A stretch of 64,000 bases of DNA from positions 1-64,000 of the forward strand of contig JABVXU010000273.1 in the NCBI GenBank assembly GCA_013365365.1, given 5' to 3'. Source of the DNA: Cruorifilaria tuberocauda. Lineage: Eukaryota; Nematoda; Chromadorea; Rhabditida; Onchocercidae. Shown in pieces: positions 15,001 to 27,250 of the stretch. Under the pieces are notes generated by a model that was given only the letters and a program-made list of their open reading frames with translations, did not search any database and was not told the DNA's origin. The translations under genes and the position numbers were made by a program. Positions within the stretch are counted from its first letter, which is position 1; every line of letters starts with the position of its first letter.

Positions 15001-18000
15001 AGCCTGAAAAAGTAACAGTTTGGAACAAAGCTGGGCGCATTCGTAGAACTTAATTTTTAAGACCAAAACTATAAGTGAGGAAGAGAAATGAAATGTTTGA
15101 ACTATTAAATTTGAGAGAAAAGTGTTGCATGAAACACTGACCTCAATACAATCTGCATAACATCAGCACGATGGTTCTTCTCAATCACGGAATTATAGTT
15201 ATCAATCGAAAATTTTACCAAACTACTCATTAAAGTTCGCTCGCACACCATACCTTCTAGATAATCTCTGCAAAAATAATTTTTCATCAAAAAGCTCCCT
15301 TCAAAGCAACATAATGTAAAAATTGTTTGTCAAATTTCTCCAATCTTCTGAGTAAAACCGATCTTCCAGTGTTTAATCCAATATTCCAACTTTCTCAATG
15401 CGTATAATTTCAAGCTTTGAAAACCGCATTAATAAAGCACAAAGGACAAAGAGAAACCTGTAGGGTGTAACGTATTTGTAATTATAAGCAAAAATGCACT
15501 TCAATGCTCGCTGTTGAACTGCTTCATCACCAACCATCAAAAGCTAAAAAAAGTTATTACAAAAAAATATAAGAAATACACCTGAGTTGTTAAATACTTT
15601 TCGATGGCATCCTGTCCTACTTAATACAGTTTATAATTAAACAAATGAGATATATCGTTAAAAAATACTAAATAAGAAATAGAATATAAGACAAATAAGT
15701 CGTTACTTCGTCATATAAATCTCGAATTTCATTGGCCATGTAAATAGTTTTTGGTGAGGTAAAGTTTGCGAACAATTCCAGAAGAGTAATGAGGCTATTC
15801 CTAATCAGTTTTCGCCCAATCCATATGTTCTCTTCCATTCTTTTACCGTCATCTTCTGATTTTTTACTGTCCAATCTGTAAAGATATCAATCATTTATGT
15901 TATATCAATATTAATCGAAAAAAGGAATAACTCATACTCTTTCTACTCTATTTATTCTATAAACTAACAGTTGTGAACTGATGTTAGCATCATATTCCCT
16001 TTCATCCTCATCTGCAGAACAGGAAAGGTCAGGTGCATCCATTAATATGATGTTTTTTCGTATCTCCAACAAATTTCTTTGTTGATATTCATTTCTGCAA
16101 TCCAAGAAAATTCAGCAAAAAATGTGTTGGAAATATAGTACTTTGTATTCTCGGATTGCTACTCACTGTTTAGCCTTCAGATAATTCCATTGGATATTTT
16201 TACCAGAATTTTTAAACGATTGCATAAAATTTTGTCTCACCATCCCACACTATTATATTTTACTTATTAGTACCTAAAAATGCATTTCGTAATAATAAAA
16301 GAAAATTTTAATATGCCAGAAGCCAATAAGTTAAAGTTAGAACAATCTAGCAAAAACTTTCTGTCATAAATTTAAAATTATTACCTGAAAAGGCGAATGA
16401 AAATAGGACTTAATAACTTAGTTCGACGTTCACACAAATCACTTATATGCTTAAGAATCCCAAACATCTCTAATCGAAAGACTCCGTAATTCCGTGGACT
16501 TTTGTCACCAGTAATTGTCATTTTGTCCAGCACATCACAATTTGAACTGCCATTATTTTCAAATATAACTGAAATTAGAAATATAATATATAATCAAATT
16601 CATTCATTATCACTGGCAAAACTCGGAACAAAAAGACCACTGTTAATACATAAAGATGTCATTAGGAGAATACAACCAAGCATTCTAGATACCAGTCAAG
16701 TCCAAGCATGAGAATATTACGATGATCAAATCATTAATATTCACGAAACACAAACCATTCTGATCCTTTAACTCCATTTGGTCGACAAAAGGCAAAAACA
16801 GTGAGAAAAACGTATCAATATTTAACCCATAAGCATAATCTTGAATAATATTTTTCAGCTCGTTCCATGCAATAGTGAATGGTTCATAAAGATTCCCAAT
16901 AATAACACGCAAAGGAATCTAAACAATACACACATTTTTACCGAAATACATCATTTTATGATGAATGATCTCTTTTTTTAGTTTCATCTTTCATTGCCCC
17001 ATTATTGAAAATACCCTAACAACGTCAGCCAGTTTTTTAGAAAAGGACAGATTATTTAATCTAAGTATAATGAAAATAACTTACTGTTTCAATTATTATA
17101 TCGAAACCTTGTGGCATATGCTTTGTATGTGCGCCATAAGTGAGTTGGCGTAGAATCATCAAACGCGTTCTGTATTCTTCCAAAGTCCATGGCGTTTTTT
17201 CAGATCGTAGGAGAAGATTAAAAGCACTTTCTACTTCAATCTAAAAATTCCTTTCCAAATTGAAATTACATCAAAAAAAATTCTATTTGTACGGAATGAT
17301 CTTCAATTCTATGGAAATTCTAAAGTCGGATTGAAATTTTAGATTAACTTAAACCAGTCTATCTACCAAGGATAAGAGTAAAAAATGGACTTACAGCTGT
17401 TTCATTATTGTTATTCATATTATTCACTGGAATATTAAAATGAGTCAAAACTTCCAAAGCGACTTGCCGTACAGGACTGCTCCAATGGCCAAACATTGGT
17501 AAAATTTCATTAGCAACCTACAGAAAAAAAAGTTTGATGACTGCAGATCTAAAAAAATTAAAAAAAAAGAAAAAGCTGCTTTGAAATCAACGAGGTTAAG
17601 AGGCTAGAACAAATAATTGCTTCAGTCTTCAAACGTTAGTGTAATGCTTGTAGACACACAAAAGATATGTACAATAAAAAGCCATTAATTAAAACTTGCA
17701 AATGGTATAACTTATTCAAAAGATAGAACTTATGTTTAATTACGATACTGCACTTTCAGATATACACCTAAACTCGTAATTCTCTTAGCATTATGTTTCT
17801 TTTCATAAAGTGCTCAACAAAATTTAATCTTACTGCACAAATAAAAGTAATCCAAATTCTGTTTCTATAATCCTACCTTACTCCAGCAAACTTACAAAAC
17901 CAATAGTTTCATTAACAGAAAATTACATAACTTCTTTAGTTCAATAAAAAATTTTTTAGTCAGAAAAATTTCTAAATGAAGAACGGTGAGCAAGTTTCCA

Positions 18001-21000
18001 AAATTCATTTTCAATAAAATAGCTGTAATTTCTTTTATAATCATCTTAAATCAAAAAATAAATGTGCACTAATTCCAATGTTTAATATTACCGCTAGTGG
18101 CAATCCAGAAAGTTGGAAAAAAAAAACTTTGTTACCTTGCTCATAGCAAAAACATTTTCCAGCTTATCGCAATCTTCAATAAATGGCAACATCAAAGTTA
18201 AAGTCCGAAGAGCTGCTTCGTTATTTCCCATATTTTTGTAATATTTCAGCAGAGTGTCAAGAGTGAACTTTTTAAATAAACAAGGATCAAACAGAAAACA
18301 AGCATTTGCAGCAAGTAATGATAAACGAGCATCAGCACTGTCTAAGCTGCTCATTGAAGTTTCCAGAATCTTGAATACAGTAACGATTCCTGAAATAGAA
18401 TTTGGAATAGATTTCAATTAATTAACGAGCAAATCATCTCATCCTCTTATTTTCGTCTTAAAATTGTTTATAATATCATTTGCATTAATATCTATTTCAC
18501 GATATATCTTTCAGCTTAACCTTCTGGATTTTCGGACTGATTCCACAACCAAGGATAAGTCATTAAACAGCATCCCACAACTTCTGTATCGAATTTATCT
18601 GCTGATTTCAGGATATCGATAAGGCGATTTCGTACTTCCAAATGATTGGATATATCGAAGAAACAATTTCGTTCTTCTGAATAATAACTTAATACTACAC
18701 GTATAAGTAGTTCATCTCTAATGTTTCTTGCAAATCTCTTTTAACCTTTATATTTCGAAATGGGTCTTCGTTTGTTGCATAAATCCGCATAAAATCTAAA
18801 AATTCTGCTAATGATCTCATCGTTCCCTTGCATAACAAATTGTGACATAAATGTACCAACAATAGGCATTATCCAAACATCAAACAAAGATATATCGGTA
18901 ATCTCATAAAGAAAATCTAATATTGCATCGAAATCACATCTGAAAATGTTATTTGAAATGGAAAAGCATCCTAAAGATATAAATAATTTTCTGGATAAAA
19001 TTATAGAGTATAAAGGTAATAGAAAGAATTCAAACGTAAAAAAACGAACCTCTCATTGTTGCTCATAAGTATACGTACAGCCGTAGTAATCAAGACATTT
19101 AATTCAATATCGTCATGATATCTGAAAAATGTTTCTCTAGAATTTACTTCTGCAAAATGATTTAATTTTTGAAACCGGAAAGATAATTTTGAGAGTTGCA
19201 AAGCTACAAAAAATTTATATTATAACAAATCGCTGTAAATGGTTTATTGGTAATACTGAAGGTATGATAATTTAGTAAAGAAAATAGATTTTGAAGTTAT
19301 AAGACAAGACAAAATGATTAGTATTAAAAAAGTTGCAAGAATACTGAACAAGAACTGAACAAGAACATCACAAGTAAAAAGCATGCTTTTAGCCTTTCAT
19401 TACCATAATGTTGAGATTTCAGAAAATCGAAATATACGACATCAAATTAACCTCATAATTGCACTGCTGAGCAATCTAATAGTCTCTAGATCCATTAATC
19501 CTGTTCTAATTTTCGTGCCATCTATTACAACTTGAAACAAAGATGATGGGCTATGCAGCGACCTGCCCATTTTTTGGCTTATCCAAGCGTTTAAAAGCTT
19601 GGCCAATGCCGAGCTTTTCTTTATGTCTTGTGATACCATAGCTGACTTATACTGTTTCTAAAAATGCTTTTTCTAATCATATAATATTTCCAAAAACAAC
19701 GGAATTCAATTTTTTTTTTCAATTTCAGCTTCTAAATAAAAGAGAAGGCACAAAAAACATTCATTATTCTTATACTATCCTCCTCCTTGTCATTACAAGC
19801 AACCTATTGATTTCCTTTTTGCCTTTTGCGAAGCAATATATTGAAAAGGAGCAGAAATTTTTAACGAGTTTAAGAACTTCAATTAATTTTATGAGCTCTT
19901 TAAAGATCTCAAGTAATTACCAAAATCACATCCACAAGCAATTCACTATATTCCTTCGATGTGTAGGTGCTACACTGACTGATCGTACCTATCAAAATCT
20001 GGATTGCGGTGCTTCGGATATCGTGTCTCTCAATTTCGAATGATGATTGCAAAATTTCTGACAACAGCTATAATCAACTTACTTCAATATAAAGTATAAA
20101 TTGAAATTCATTCCAATCTCTCATTATAATTTAGTCAAAATTCTTACTCCGTTGTATATTTTGCACAAAAAAGAGAAAAACAAATCTTATCGGTGCAAAA
20201 ACTTGCTTTCGGAGCCTCACTGTAAAACTGTCCTTTGGTAATCTTCAAAGCATTGAAATAGAGTCGAGATATACCATCAATGAACAATGCATTATTGCTT
20301 TCCTGCATTTAAGAGATATTCAGTTCTTATTATTCGAATTGCAGAGGCACATAATCGTAAATCATCATCATTCGAAATTGATCTATTGGTCTCCCTTGTA
20401 ACTAACAACAAATAAAAATATTACATTGTATGCTGTTTCTGCCAAAAATACTGTAAGCTTTCCTATTGCATTTGACTTCCGCAACAAAAATGCAAGAGCC
20501 TCAGCAGTAAATCGGCGCAGATAGGATCGTTTGCAGCAAAAAATTCGTTTGAAGCGCCTAGAAAGATAAATAAATATTGAGATCTATCGATGATATCGAT
20601 GATACAAACTTCTAAGACAAATAATTGACCTAAAAACTTCATGTAACTTGAAGACAAGATGCCGCCGCTGTAACCAAAAAATTTTGGCTAATGTAAAATA
20701 GGCAGTCTCCAGAATTTCTCCATCCTCGTGTGATCTTTCCAATATGCCTATTATGGCCTCTATGAATTCCCATATATAACTTTGAAAGTCTTCTCTTATA
20801 TCCTGCACGAATGATGTCGTCAATCTGGAATAACTTGTATATTAACTTCGACAATAATAAAAAAAGATAAAAGTGAATGATCGTTGTTACAAGAATATGA
20901 AATTTTACTAAAGTAGTACAGAATATCATGTTCGAGGACAATAATTCAAGAAATAAATTAATAAACTACTCCAACAACGTTTTCAGTGAGGTACTTTCGG

Positions 21001-21490
21001 GAATATTCAAATGTTTGATTAAACACTTTGCTACAACATCTTTCCGATGAAGAAGCTGTGCATATGTTTGTAATTCACCATTGAAATAAGAAATATCATT
21101 CAGGAAGCTCTCTGAAATTACCTTCTAAATTAAGAGCACGAATCAATACCAATAAGAGCAAAAATTACTTTTTTAAAAATTGCACGTAAGACTGTTAAAG
21201 AAACTTGCATTTTGCTTTTATAGAATTCACAATAACATCAAAAAACACTTTATTGAAAACACATTATCAAAAATTTGGAAATTTTAGAAAAAAATGATCC
21301 TACCAAAATACGAGCCGTAATCCAAATCTTGGTATTTGGTAATTGCATCATTAAAACGAGTCTCATTTTCTGCCGAAGTAGTAGCTGCTATTGAAAGATG
21401 CCATCGAGCTACATCTACACTTACTTTGGCGATTTGATCCGTAAATGATATATACTGAAAGCCTAATTGGTTGACGCATTGAAGGCACAT
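1..21490 (-). CDS. utp20: UTP20 (small-subunit processome HEAT-repeat protein), C-terminus beyond left edge
   Basis: UTP20 is a nucleolar component of the U3 snoRNP/SSU processome needed for 18S rRNA maturation. The start at 21490 (MCLQCVNQ) follows an in-frame stop and an acceptor-like AG, so it fits trans-splicing. Phase-consistent first exons are 21304-21490, 20970-21111, 20630-20824 and 20425-20557. They match the family N-terminus (FTDQIAKVSVDVARWHL; YLRRFTAEALAFLLRKS). Further coding blocks lie near 20.16-20.30, 19.44-19.64, 19.0-19.2, 18.1-18.4 and 15.7-15.9 kb. Exon 14865-15003 carries LLYGKYN and RFLVGCSPDEL. After a roughly 9.5-kb intron the protein resumes at about 5250-5350 (ENPDIEWSNDL) and 4240-4489, exactly where the human protein continues. 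The hallmark FFENVTHMQIHRRQRA is at about 1100-1170, and PYMLNLSSNTSALSDAALA follows near 840-930. From remembered human UTP20 (about 2,785 aa), the window covers roughly the first 1,750 residues. The exon junction between 5250 and 4489 is not resolved. Confidence 0.9.
6031..6079. repeat. CA-rich microsatellite
   Basis: An interrupted (CA)n run with CATA units lies in the UTP20 intron, about 470 bp upstream of the nested LRR gene start. Long reading frames across it on both strands are repeat artefacts. Confidence 0.9.
6551..14486 (+). CDS. secreted, probably GPI-anchored leucine-rich-repeat protein (chaoptin-like), nested in UTP20 intron
   Basis: Nineteen exons read in one frame: 6551-6681, 6934-7081, 7157-7309, 7454-7639, 7761-7904, 8671-8877, 9075-9298, 9486-9846, 9958-10281, 10489-10766, 11012-11249, 11508-11678, 11996-~12183, 12272-12430, 12743-12935, 13058-13150, 13267-13440, 13689-13916, 14223-14486. 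The product is about 1,287 aa. Exon 1 encodes a signal peptide (VCLFLFNIIIVAQTIFVQSS). A cysteine cap follows (KTCSCENLDDEGNIHVKC). Then come tens of extracellular-type LRRs of the form LxxLxLxxNxI, for example LRHLDLSKNRIQYV. The last exon has an LRRCT-like cap (NPITCDCRLNWIGEWV, later THC and IVC). It ends with a small-residue SSG site and a short hydrophobic tail (SNLFPLLLTTLNY) without a cytoplasmic domain, as in GPI proteins. Size and layout resemble insect chaoptin, a photoreceptor adhesion protein; that is a resemblance, not proof of orthology. The donor at 12183 is weak and could shift by a few bases. An in-frame second Met lies at 6566. Confidence 0.88.
14497..14502 (+). promoter_or_regulatory. 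poly(A) signal AATAAA of the LRR gene
   Basis: A canonical AATAAA begins 11 nt after the TGA of the LRR gene, so its 3' UTR is very short. It lies inside the UTP20 intron, on the strand opposite to UTP20. Confidence 0.6.
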
Positions 21491-22080
21491 TATTATGTCT
21501 TTTTATCCTAAGAATTTAGTTATAAAAATCTTTTTCTTAGACATTTTTTATTGTATATTCCAATCAACAAAGTTATAGTGAATAATTTTTCATCAATAAG
21601 CATTGGCTGATGCCATTAACGTACATTTTCTTCATAACGATTTTCTAGATTACATAATAAAAACTGTTTCCTGTGATAGTGATATCATTCGTTGGATATG
21701 TAAGCAGCGGAAAAAAACTGTATGATTATTGTCAATGACGAGAATTTCCTAAGACATCTTATGTATTCATGAAGAAGGATGACAAGAATACTGATAATGA
21801 TAATGTAAACTACAAGAGTTCTGTGAGGATGGAAGATGCGGTGCTTAATATATTCAAAAGAACAACGACAATAAACAAACCTTTAGTCGATTGTTCGAAT
21901 TCAACTTTATTTTCATTTCTTTCGCTCAACCAAATAAAAACCTTTAAACATACTTATTTAAGTATACCGAAATAAGGGTACTAATAAGTAAACTACCGCC
22001 ACGATGAACGTAAACATCCGAACATTCTGTAACGAAACCGTTGCTTCGCACGGAGCGACATGAAAACGTTTGTTTCGGTA

Positions 22081-25000
22081 TCATTTTGGGGAAGGTACGT
22101 GCTTCCGCATTTCTTCATCCGGAAATATCTTGAAGCACGTGTTTTCCTTGTATTTTCCTGTGTTTGATCTCTCAATACCTCTCCAGGAATATCGCAGTAC
22201 ATCTTTGATTAATTATCTCTCTTTAAAATTGATTAGGCTAATTACTAATCTTCCCTATGATATCAGTGCACTGTTCCATGCATGGTGAGCTGTTGACTCC
22301 GGACATCTTCGTTAGCCCACTTCACTTACATCCCTCTCCTTTAAGTATAAAACGATAACGATTTGGTGAATATGAATCTTTATTAGTAGTATGTCTACAA
22401 TAACTGTTATCATTCTTCGAGTGTTCAAATATATGGTAAAAATGCTGCTTCATGTGCAAGTTGTCGGTACTGAATTGGCCGTGAAAGAAAGGACGACTTT
22501 TGATGAAACAACTAATTAATCTGTAAAAGTTTGGATCTTTCAAAATCTTGATAACAAGATAATTCTCTTTCTGTTATAGTGGAGTGGAGTAATGATGAAC
22601 TGACTGAGCTTTTTTTATAGGCATTGCTACAATTCTAAATCATGCAGAGATTGGGCGCTCTTCTTGCACATTTTTTTGCTTCTGTAACTATATTTTATTA
22701 ATAATTCTAAATCGAATGGCAATTAAAGACACTCGACGTGTTTTCTACGAGTAAAATAAAAGCTGATGACTGCAAATGATCTATTGGTAAATCATCGCTT
22801 GAACTGATTCTGGCGGCATGGTTAGAAAAGAAAGAATCAAATCAAATAATATATTCCACTGCTCGAAGAATTTCTATGACTAGTTTCAAATGAAAATGAC
22901 GAAATGAAGGAGTTGGATTCACAGATCATTCAATATTGAAGGGAATCTTCGGCAGTCTCCAAGTGAGCCATTGATACGACCCCCAAGCTGGGCGCGTTGC
23001 CAGTAGTCTGACATTCCTTTCGGACTTCAAACTGATCGCAGTTGTCATCCCTCTGAAAGAAAATAATCTTTTAGCACCTTGATTCATGATGCAAGATGCC
23101 GACAATATTCTGGCGAAGTAAGAATTCCCATTGCTGATTGAATGCAACCATTTATCAAGTTTTCATCATTCAGAGATCCTCCCACCGGAAGGATAAAATG
23201 AATTCCCTGAAACAGTATTTAGCAGTGATGGACAGGTAGCTAACATCGTTGATAGTATTCTTCCACTCAGTCTTCTCTATATCCATTCGATAATTATCAC
23301 CAGTGGAAAGTCGTTCATCAGAGGCTGATAGATGAGGGCAGTCGTCGTATGAAAGTTTCGGTCGTGACCTGCTGTATATAAAGTTAGAAAACGTGAAACT
23401 GGTCCGGCTAATCAGGCCAATCGATGAATTTTTGATGCTAAATTAAACTTGAAATAGTCAACATATCGAGTCATTGAAGAAAATGAAAAAAGAATATCTT
23501 TAGTAATAGTTTTGAGGAGTTAGGTCTATATGTTTTCTATGTATGAAAATATTCCGAATTAAACTCATCTACAAATAAATTCACACCCAAACATACTGAC
23601 AGCGAATTCACTCGCTAACGATAGAGAATTGATGATAATTTCATAAACGGTTAAAATTGAATCCAGGATAATGTTTTTAAGGCGTACGTCAACGCCTAAA
23701 TCCAGTTTTCCACTAATTTCGCACTGTGTAGTTTCAGATTGAGATCGAGTAATCTTGGTTTGATCCGAACAAGAAGATGATGATATTTGCGGCGCCGAAT
23801 GGCTTTTTGTAATGAGAGACTGCAGAATTTACGGAAAGGTACAAAGGAATTCAATTGAAATCAAGTTTTATAAATTTCAAAATTTACCAGCAAAGCTATC
23901 AATGGAATTGGTTTTAATAAGCTGAATAGAAACAAGTACCATTTGTGGCTTGAAGTTTACTTTTGGTCGAACACTAAAATTCCATTGCAGAGCACCCATC
24001 GGGTTAGGCCACGTGAAACAATGCCAAATTGCTGACAGGGCGAAAAATACCATTATGATCTAGAATATTCGGCCAGAACAAATGCAAGAGAAAGATTAAG
24101 TGGTATTTGTATTTCTAAAGGCAAAAATAAAGAAAAAGGAAGTATTAAACATTATTTTCGCTCTTAGCTTCGGAAACATTGGCAGGGACTAGTACTCTGA
24201 TCTCGCTCAATATTTTTTATTAAGGTCCGCACGCCTTGACTAACTCATTTTGCTTATTTTGATGAAGAGAAACGTTTTTTCTTCTTCTAAATTCAAAAAA
24301 GGGCACAAATTCCAAAGCAATCGTGAAAATGAACAAATTCAAATAATCTGTAGACCTCGCTACGAACTTTATATAGGGGGAGGCGTGGCAGGCGCGTTTC
24401 TCCATCCGAGTAAACGGTCGTTCTGAATCCTTTAATGAAGATTGAATGTAGAGGATAAGTGATGGCATGCAGAAGTTTGAGATGAAATATTCCCATCGCT
24501 ATGATCATCCATAAGTAGCTTCCGATTCTCCATTTGAAAAGCCAACTCTGAATCTCTTCCATCGTTAGGCTCAATATTGCAACTATTCGTCACATTTATG
24601 ATGTTGATGTTCAAATATCACTACGAATGCTAACAATATCGACTAGCGTCGAAAATTTGCAAATACTTTTGAAGGTGTAAATGTGATGGGAATATAGAAT
24701 ACCAGTAAAATGCGCTTCCATTCCCAGAAATCGTCTATGACAATACCGCGACACTGAACAAGGATTTGACATGCAGTTTTTATCCAACCGACCTCCTCCT
24801 CCGACATCACTGTACAGAAATGAACTTGCTGAAGTATTGATCACTTATCTATCAGTTTAACTGTTGAAATAATCAAAACTAACCGGTAATGAATAGAATA
24901 ACTTAAATGTCCGTTAATATGACAAAGAAACAAAGGATAAGCCAATATAGAAAGATTTGAGATAGAATTAAGTGGTGAATATTTAAAGCATCGTAAGATG

Positions 25001-26545
25001 CTATTTCATCTAAACACTGTAGTTTCTGAAACAAGGTGATCGATCGAATTACCTCTCTCCCGAAAATTATTGCAGCTGATATAGTTCAATGAGATGCATA
25101 TTGTATAACCGAGGCAAAATTATTGGAAGATCTGGCTTAAGCAAATCTCTGAACCAGAAAGACTGCAGCTCTGGCTTCGCTCCATTGCACTAAAATCGAT
25201 GCATTGCAAGGTGAAAAAACAGAGAGTAATATATATATTTACATATCACTTTGTCTTTTCCGATATGCTAGCACAGCTTTTCACTGATTTGTCTTAACCA
25301 TCTATCACTCTTAATTTGACCAGCTAATCAACAGTCATCTCGATTATTTAACTTCTCCAGTTTGGTAGAGAAAATAACCTTTATTACCTTTATGGTGGGG
25401 AAAGGATGCGGTGGAGAATGTGCATTATTGATATCCGTTTCTTAATCTTTCTCTGTGCCATCCCAAACTGCGATATTTGTCTCTGCAGAGCTACGCAAAG
25501 TTACGGTTATATTGTGAAGCAGAAACGAGTCGCCACTCGTTAGAAATGTCCTTTCGTCACTCAATGCACTTCATCTCAGCTTCAGCGTATTGCAGTGGTG
25601 AGAAGCGTGTGGGTCTCGTCGAAGTTCTCGATGCCTACTGGGAAATCTATTCAATTAGAGCCATAAGTGCTGGTTATAGATGTAGAACATGTGGATTGGT
25701 CTCACTCCGAAATGATGTCGTACTGGACTCTCTTATCCACTTTTCTACCACTTGAATAACTCAGATTTCCAAAAGGATGAAAAGCGACTAGTAACCTAAG
25801 GTGGAATAAAAGTAAGCATTTTTTGCAGGCTACTATCAAAGTATACTGCTAATTAAGTATGATAAACACCTTTCAAATGAAAATTGTCTTCTGTAAGAAT
25901 CATACGATTACACGATTACAGGCAATTAGGAAAATAATAGGATGTACCGTATTTTGTGGGAAAGTTTTTCTTCATGCAATTTCAGCTGAACGTTGTATAA
26001 TTCATTGGAAATTGAAATGCGCTTTTTTTCTTCAAAATATCAGATGAAAGCTGAAGAGGAGTAGAATTCCGATGACCATCTCATTTGCTCCGCTAGCACT
26101 GCAGTGAATCCCTTCTTCCATTAATAGCAATATCAGAAATAGATTCTCTGAGATAAACACTGATCACAATTTATTTAATAACAGCGCTGATTGTGTATTT
26201 TGGACTTTCTGCAAATTGTAGCATTCCTGCTAAAAATTTTCTTTGGTCAGATTTGGAACTAACTTAATGTTTATGGAATGATATAGATTTACCTCCACTG
26301 TAATTTAATCTATTGATTGATTCTACTGAAATAATAGATTGATCGCTTGAGTGGACGACATAAATGAACAAATTTTATTCATTGAATTTAACTATTTAAA
26401 TTTGCTAACAAGCAAACAAAGAGAAATCATGCGGGCCAGTTTCATGCTAGTTCAGACTAGACCCGCTACGTGTTGTAGATAACTCTGTTATTCGTTCTGG
26501 CTCCTTGCTCGATTCCGAAATAGTCCCTACTATGTCCTCCGACAT
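22081..26545 (-). other. unidentified multi-exon gene or decayed gene (coding-like segments)
   Basis: Many minus-strand segments read like protein and are bounded by splice-like sites, but I could not join them in one consistent model. In transcript order: a possible start at 26545 (MSEDIVGTISESSKEPER); about 26285-26205 (KFLAGMLQFAESPKYT, then an in-frame stop); 25745-25695 ending at a GTGAGA donor (VDKRVQYDIISE); 24800-24700 (MSEEEVGWIKTACQIL, DDFWEWKRIL); 24580-24430 (EPNDGRDSELAFQMENRKLL); 23830-23600 (KLDLGVDVRLKNIILDSI); 23380-23190 (DDCPHLSASDERLSTGDNY), which joins through a roughly 52-nt intron to 23170-22926 (NSYFARILSASCIMNQ, WGSYQWLTWRLPKIPF); about 22810-22740 (DDLPIDHLQSSAFILLVE); and 22545-22332 (DPNFYRLISCFIKSRPFFHG) ending at a GTAAGT donor. 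The last segment may splice to 22210-22081 (FPDEEMRKHVPSPK, stop). I do not recognise the family. UTP20 starts about 0.6 kb downstream on the same strand. Confidence 0.35.
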
Positions 26546-26816
26546 TGACTAATGTATTTTGACTATTATTTCTCAATGTTGTTGCTTCATTCTCGAAAGT
26601 ACCTGAAGATCTGCTCGACCTGCTCACCACTTAACCTTGGAAGAAGCCGAAAACTCATTGAACAGGAAATGAAGTTGCGGCAAGTTGAGTCCGAGCCTAC
26701 AAGCGTTTTCCTTTTCCGTTCTCTAAGTTTGATTGAAGCCGTAAGCTCTTGTTTGTTTATTTAAAATGTCCCTTCTGTCGGGTTGACGTCATTTTTTTCA
26801 GGTTTTGGAAAGATAG

Positions 26817-27250
26817 ATGCAGTTAGAGAAGAGAAAAGAGAAAACGGACAATGGTAGCGTGATATGTCCTTATTTCGAGGACCATCCCCACATGGTTCCT
26901 GCTTCCGATTTTTTATTACATTTGGCCAAGTGTCGTCGTTTATACTACAAACGATACGGTGTCAAGACGGAACTGAAGAGGTAAAATAACGCTTGCGAGA
27001 AATATTGTCTTTCGGTTAATTTCACAATTATAGATGTAAATATAACGGTTGCCATTACATTCTTGCACCGGAAGTAATGCTGCACGAACTGATATGCCAT
27101 AGCAGAGTGTTATATCAGGAATGCAAGCAGAAGATGCGATATCCACCTGTGCCCCTTCAAACCGTCACTTCTTCCTCGAAGTTCAACGAAGTAGTGCAAG
27201 GACTAAGTTCGGATTCAGATATTCATCATGATCTAATGGTTTTTGATTAG
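26817..27250 (+). CDS. gtsf-1: GTSF1-like protein with two CHHC (U11-48K-type) zinc fingers
   Basis: Exons 26817-26980 and 27034-27250 give a 126-aa protein, phase-consistent across a 53-nt intron. An acceptor (TTTTTTTCAG) lies 16 nt before the ATG and would suit SL trans-splicing or a spliced 5' UTR. The first finger starts CPYFEDHPHMVPASDF and ends HLAKC; the second is CKYNGCHYILAPEVMLHELI followed by C. The second finger has exact C-x5-H-x9-H-x3-C spacing. The first is C-x7-H-x9-H-x3-C, two residues longer than usual. A short acidic tail follows (SSDSDIHHDL), as in other GTSF1 proteins. Known biology: GTSF1 proteins bind RNA and serve small-RNA pathways. In C. elegans, GTSF-1 acts with the RdRP RRF-3 rather than with piRNAs. 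U11-48K is the main alternative, but that protein has only one such finger. Confidence 0.82.

Noticed and set aside
19807..20043. 78-codon plus-strand frame
   Set aside because: Antisense shadow of UTP20 exons.
25477..25755. 92-codon plus-strand frame
   Set aside because: No family signature; the minus strand here has splice-bounded coding-like pieces; neither is secure.
26762..26800. RING-end-like peptide KCPFCRVDV on the plus strand before the GTSF1-like start
   Set aside because: It lies between a GTAAGC donor and the TTTTTTTCAG acceptor, and no matching RING N-half is found; likely intron sequence.
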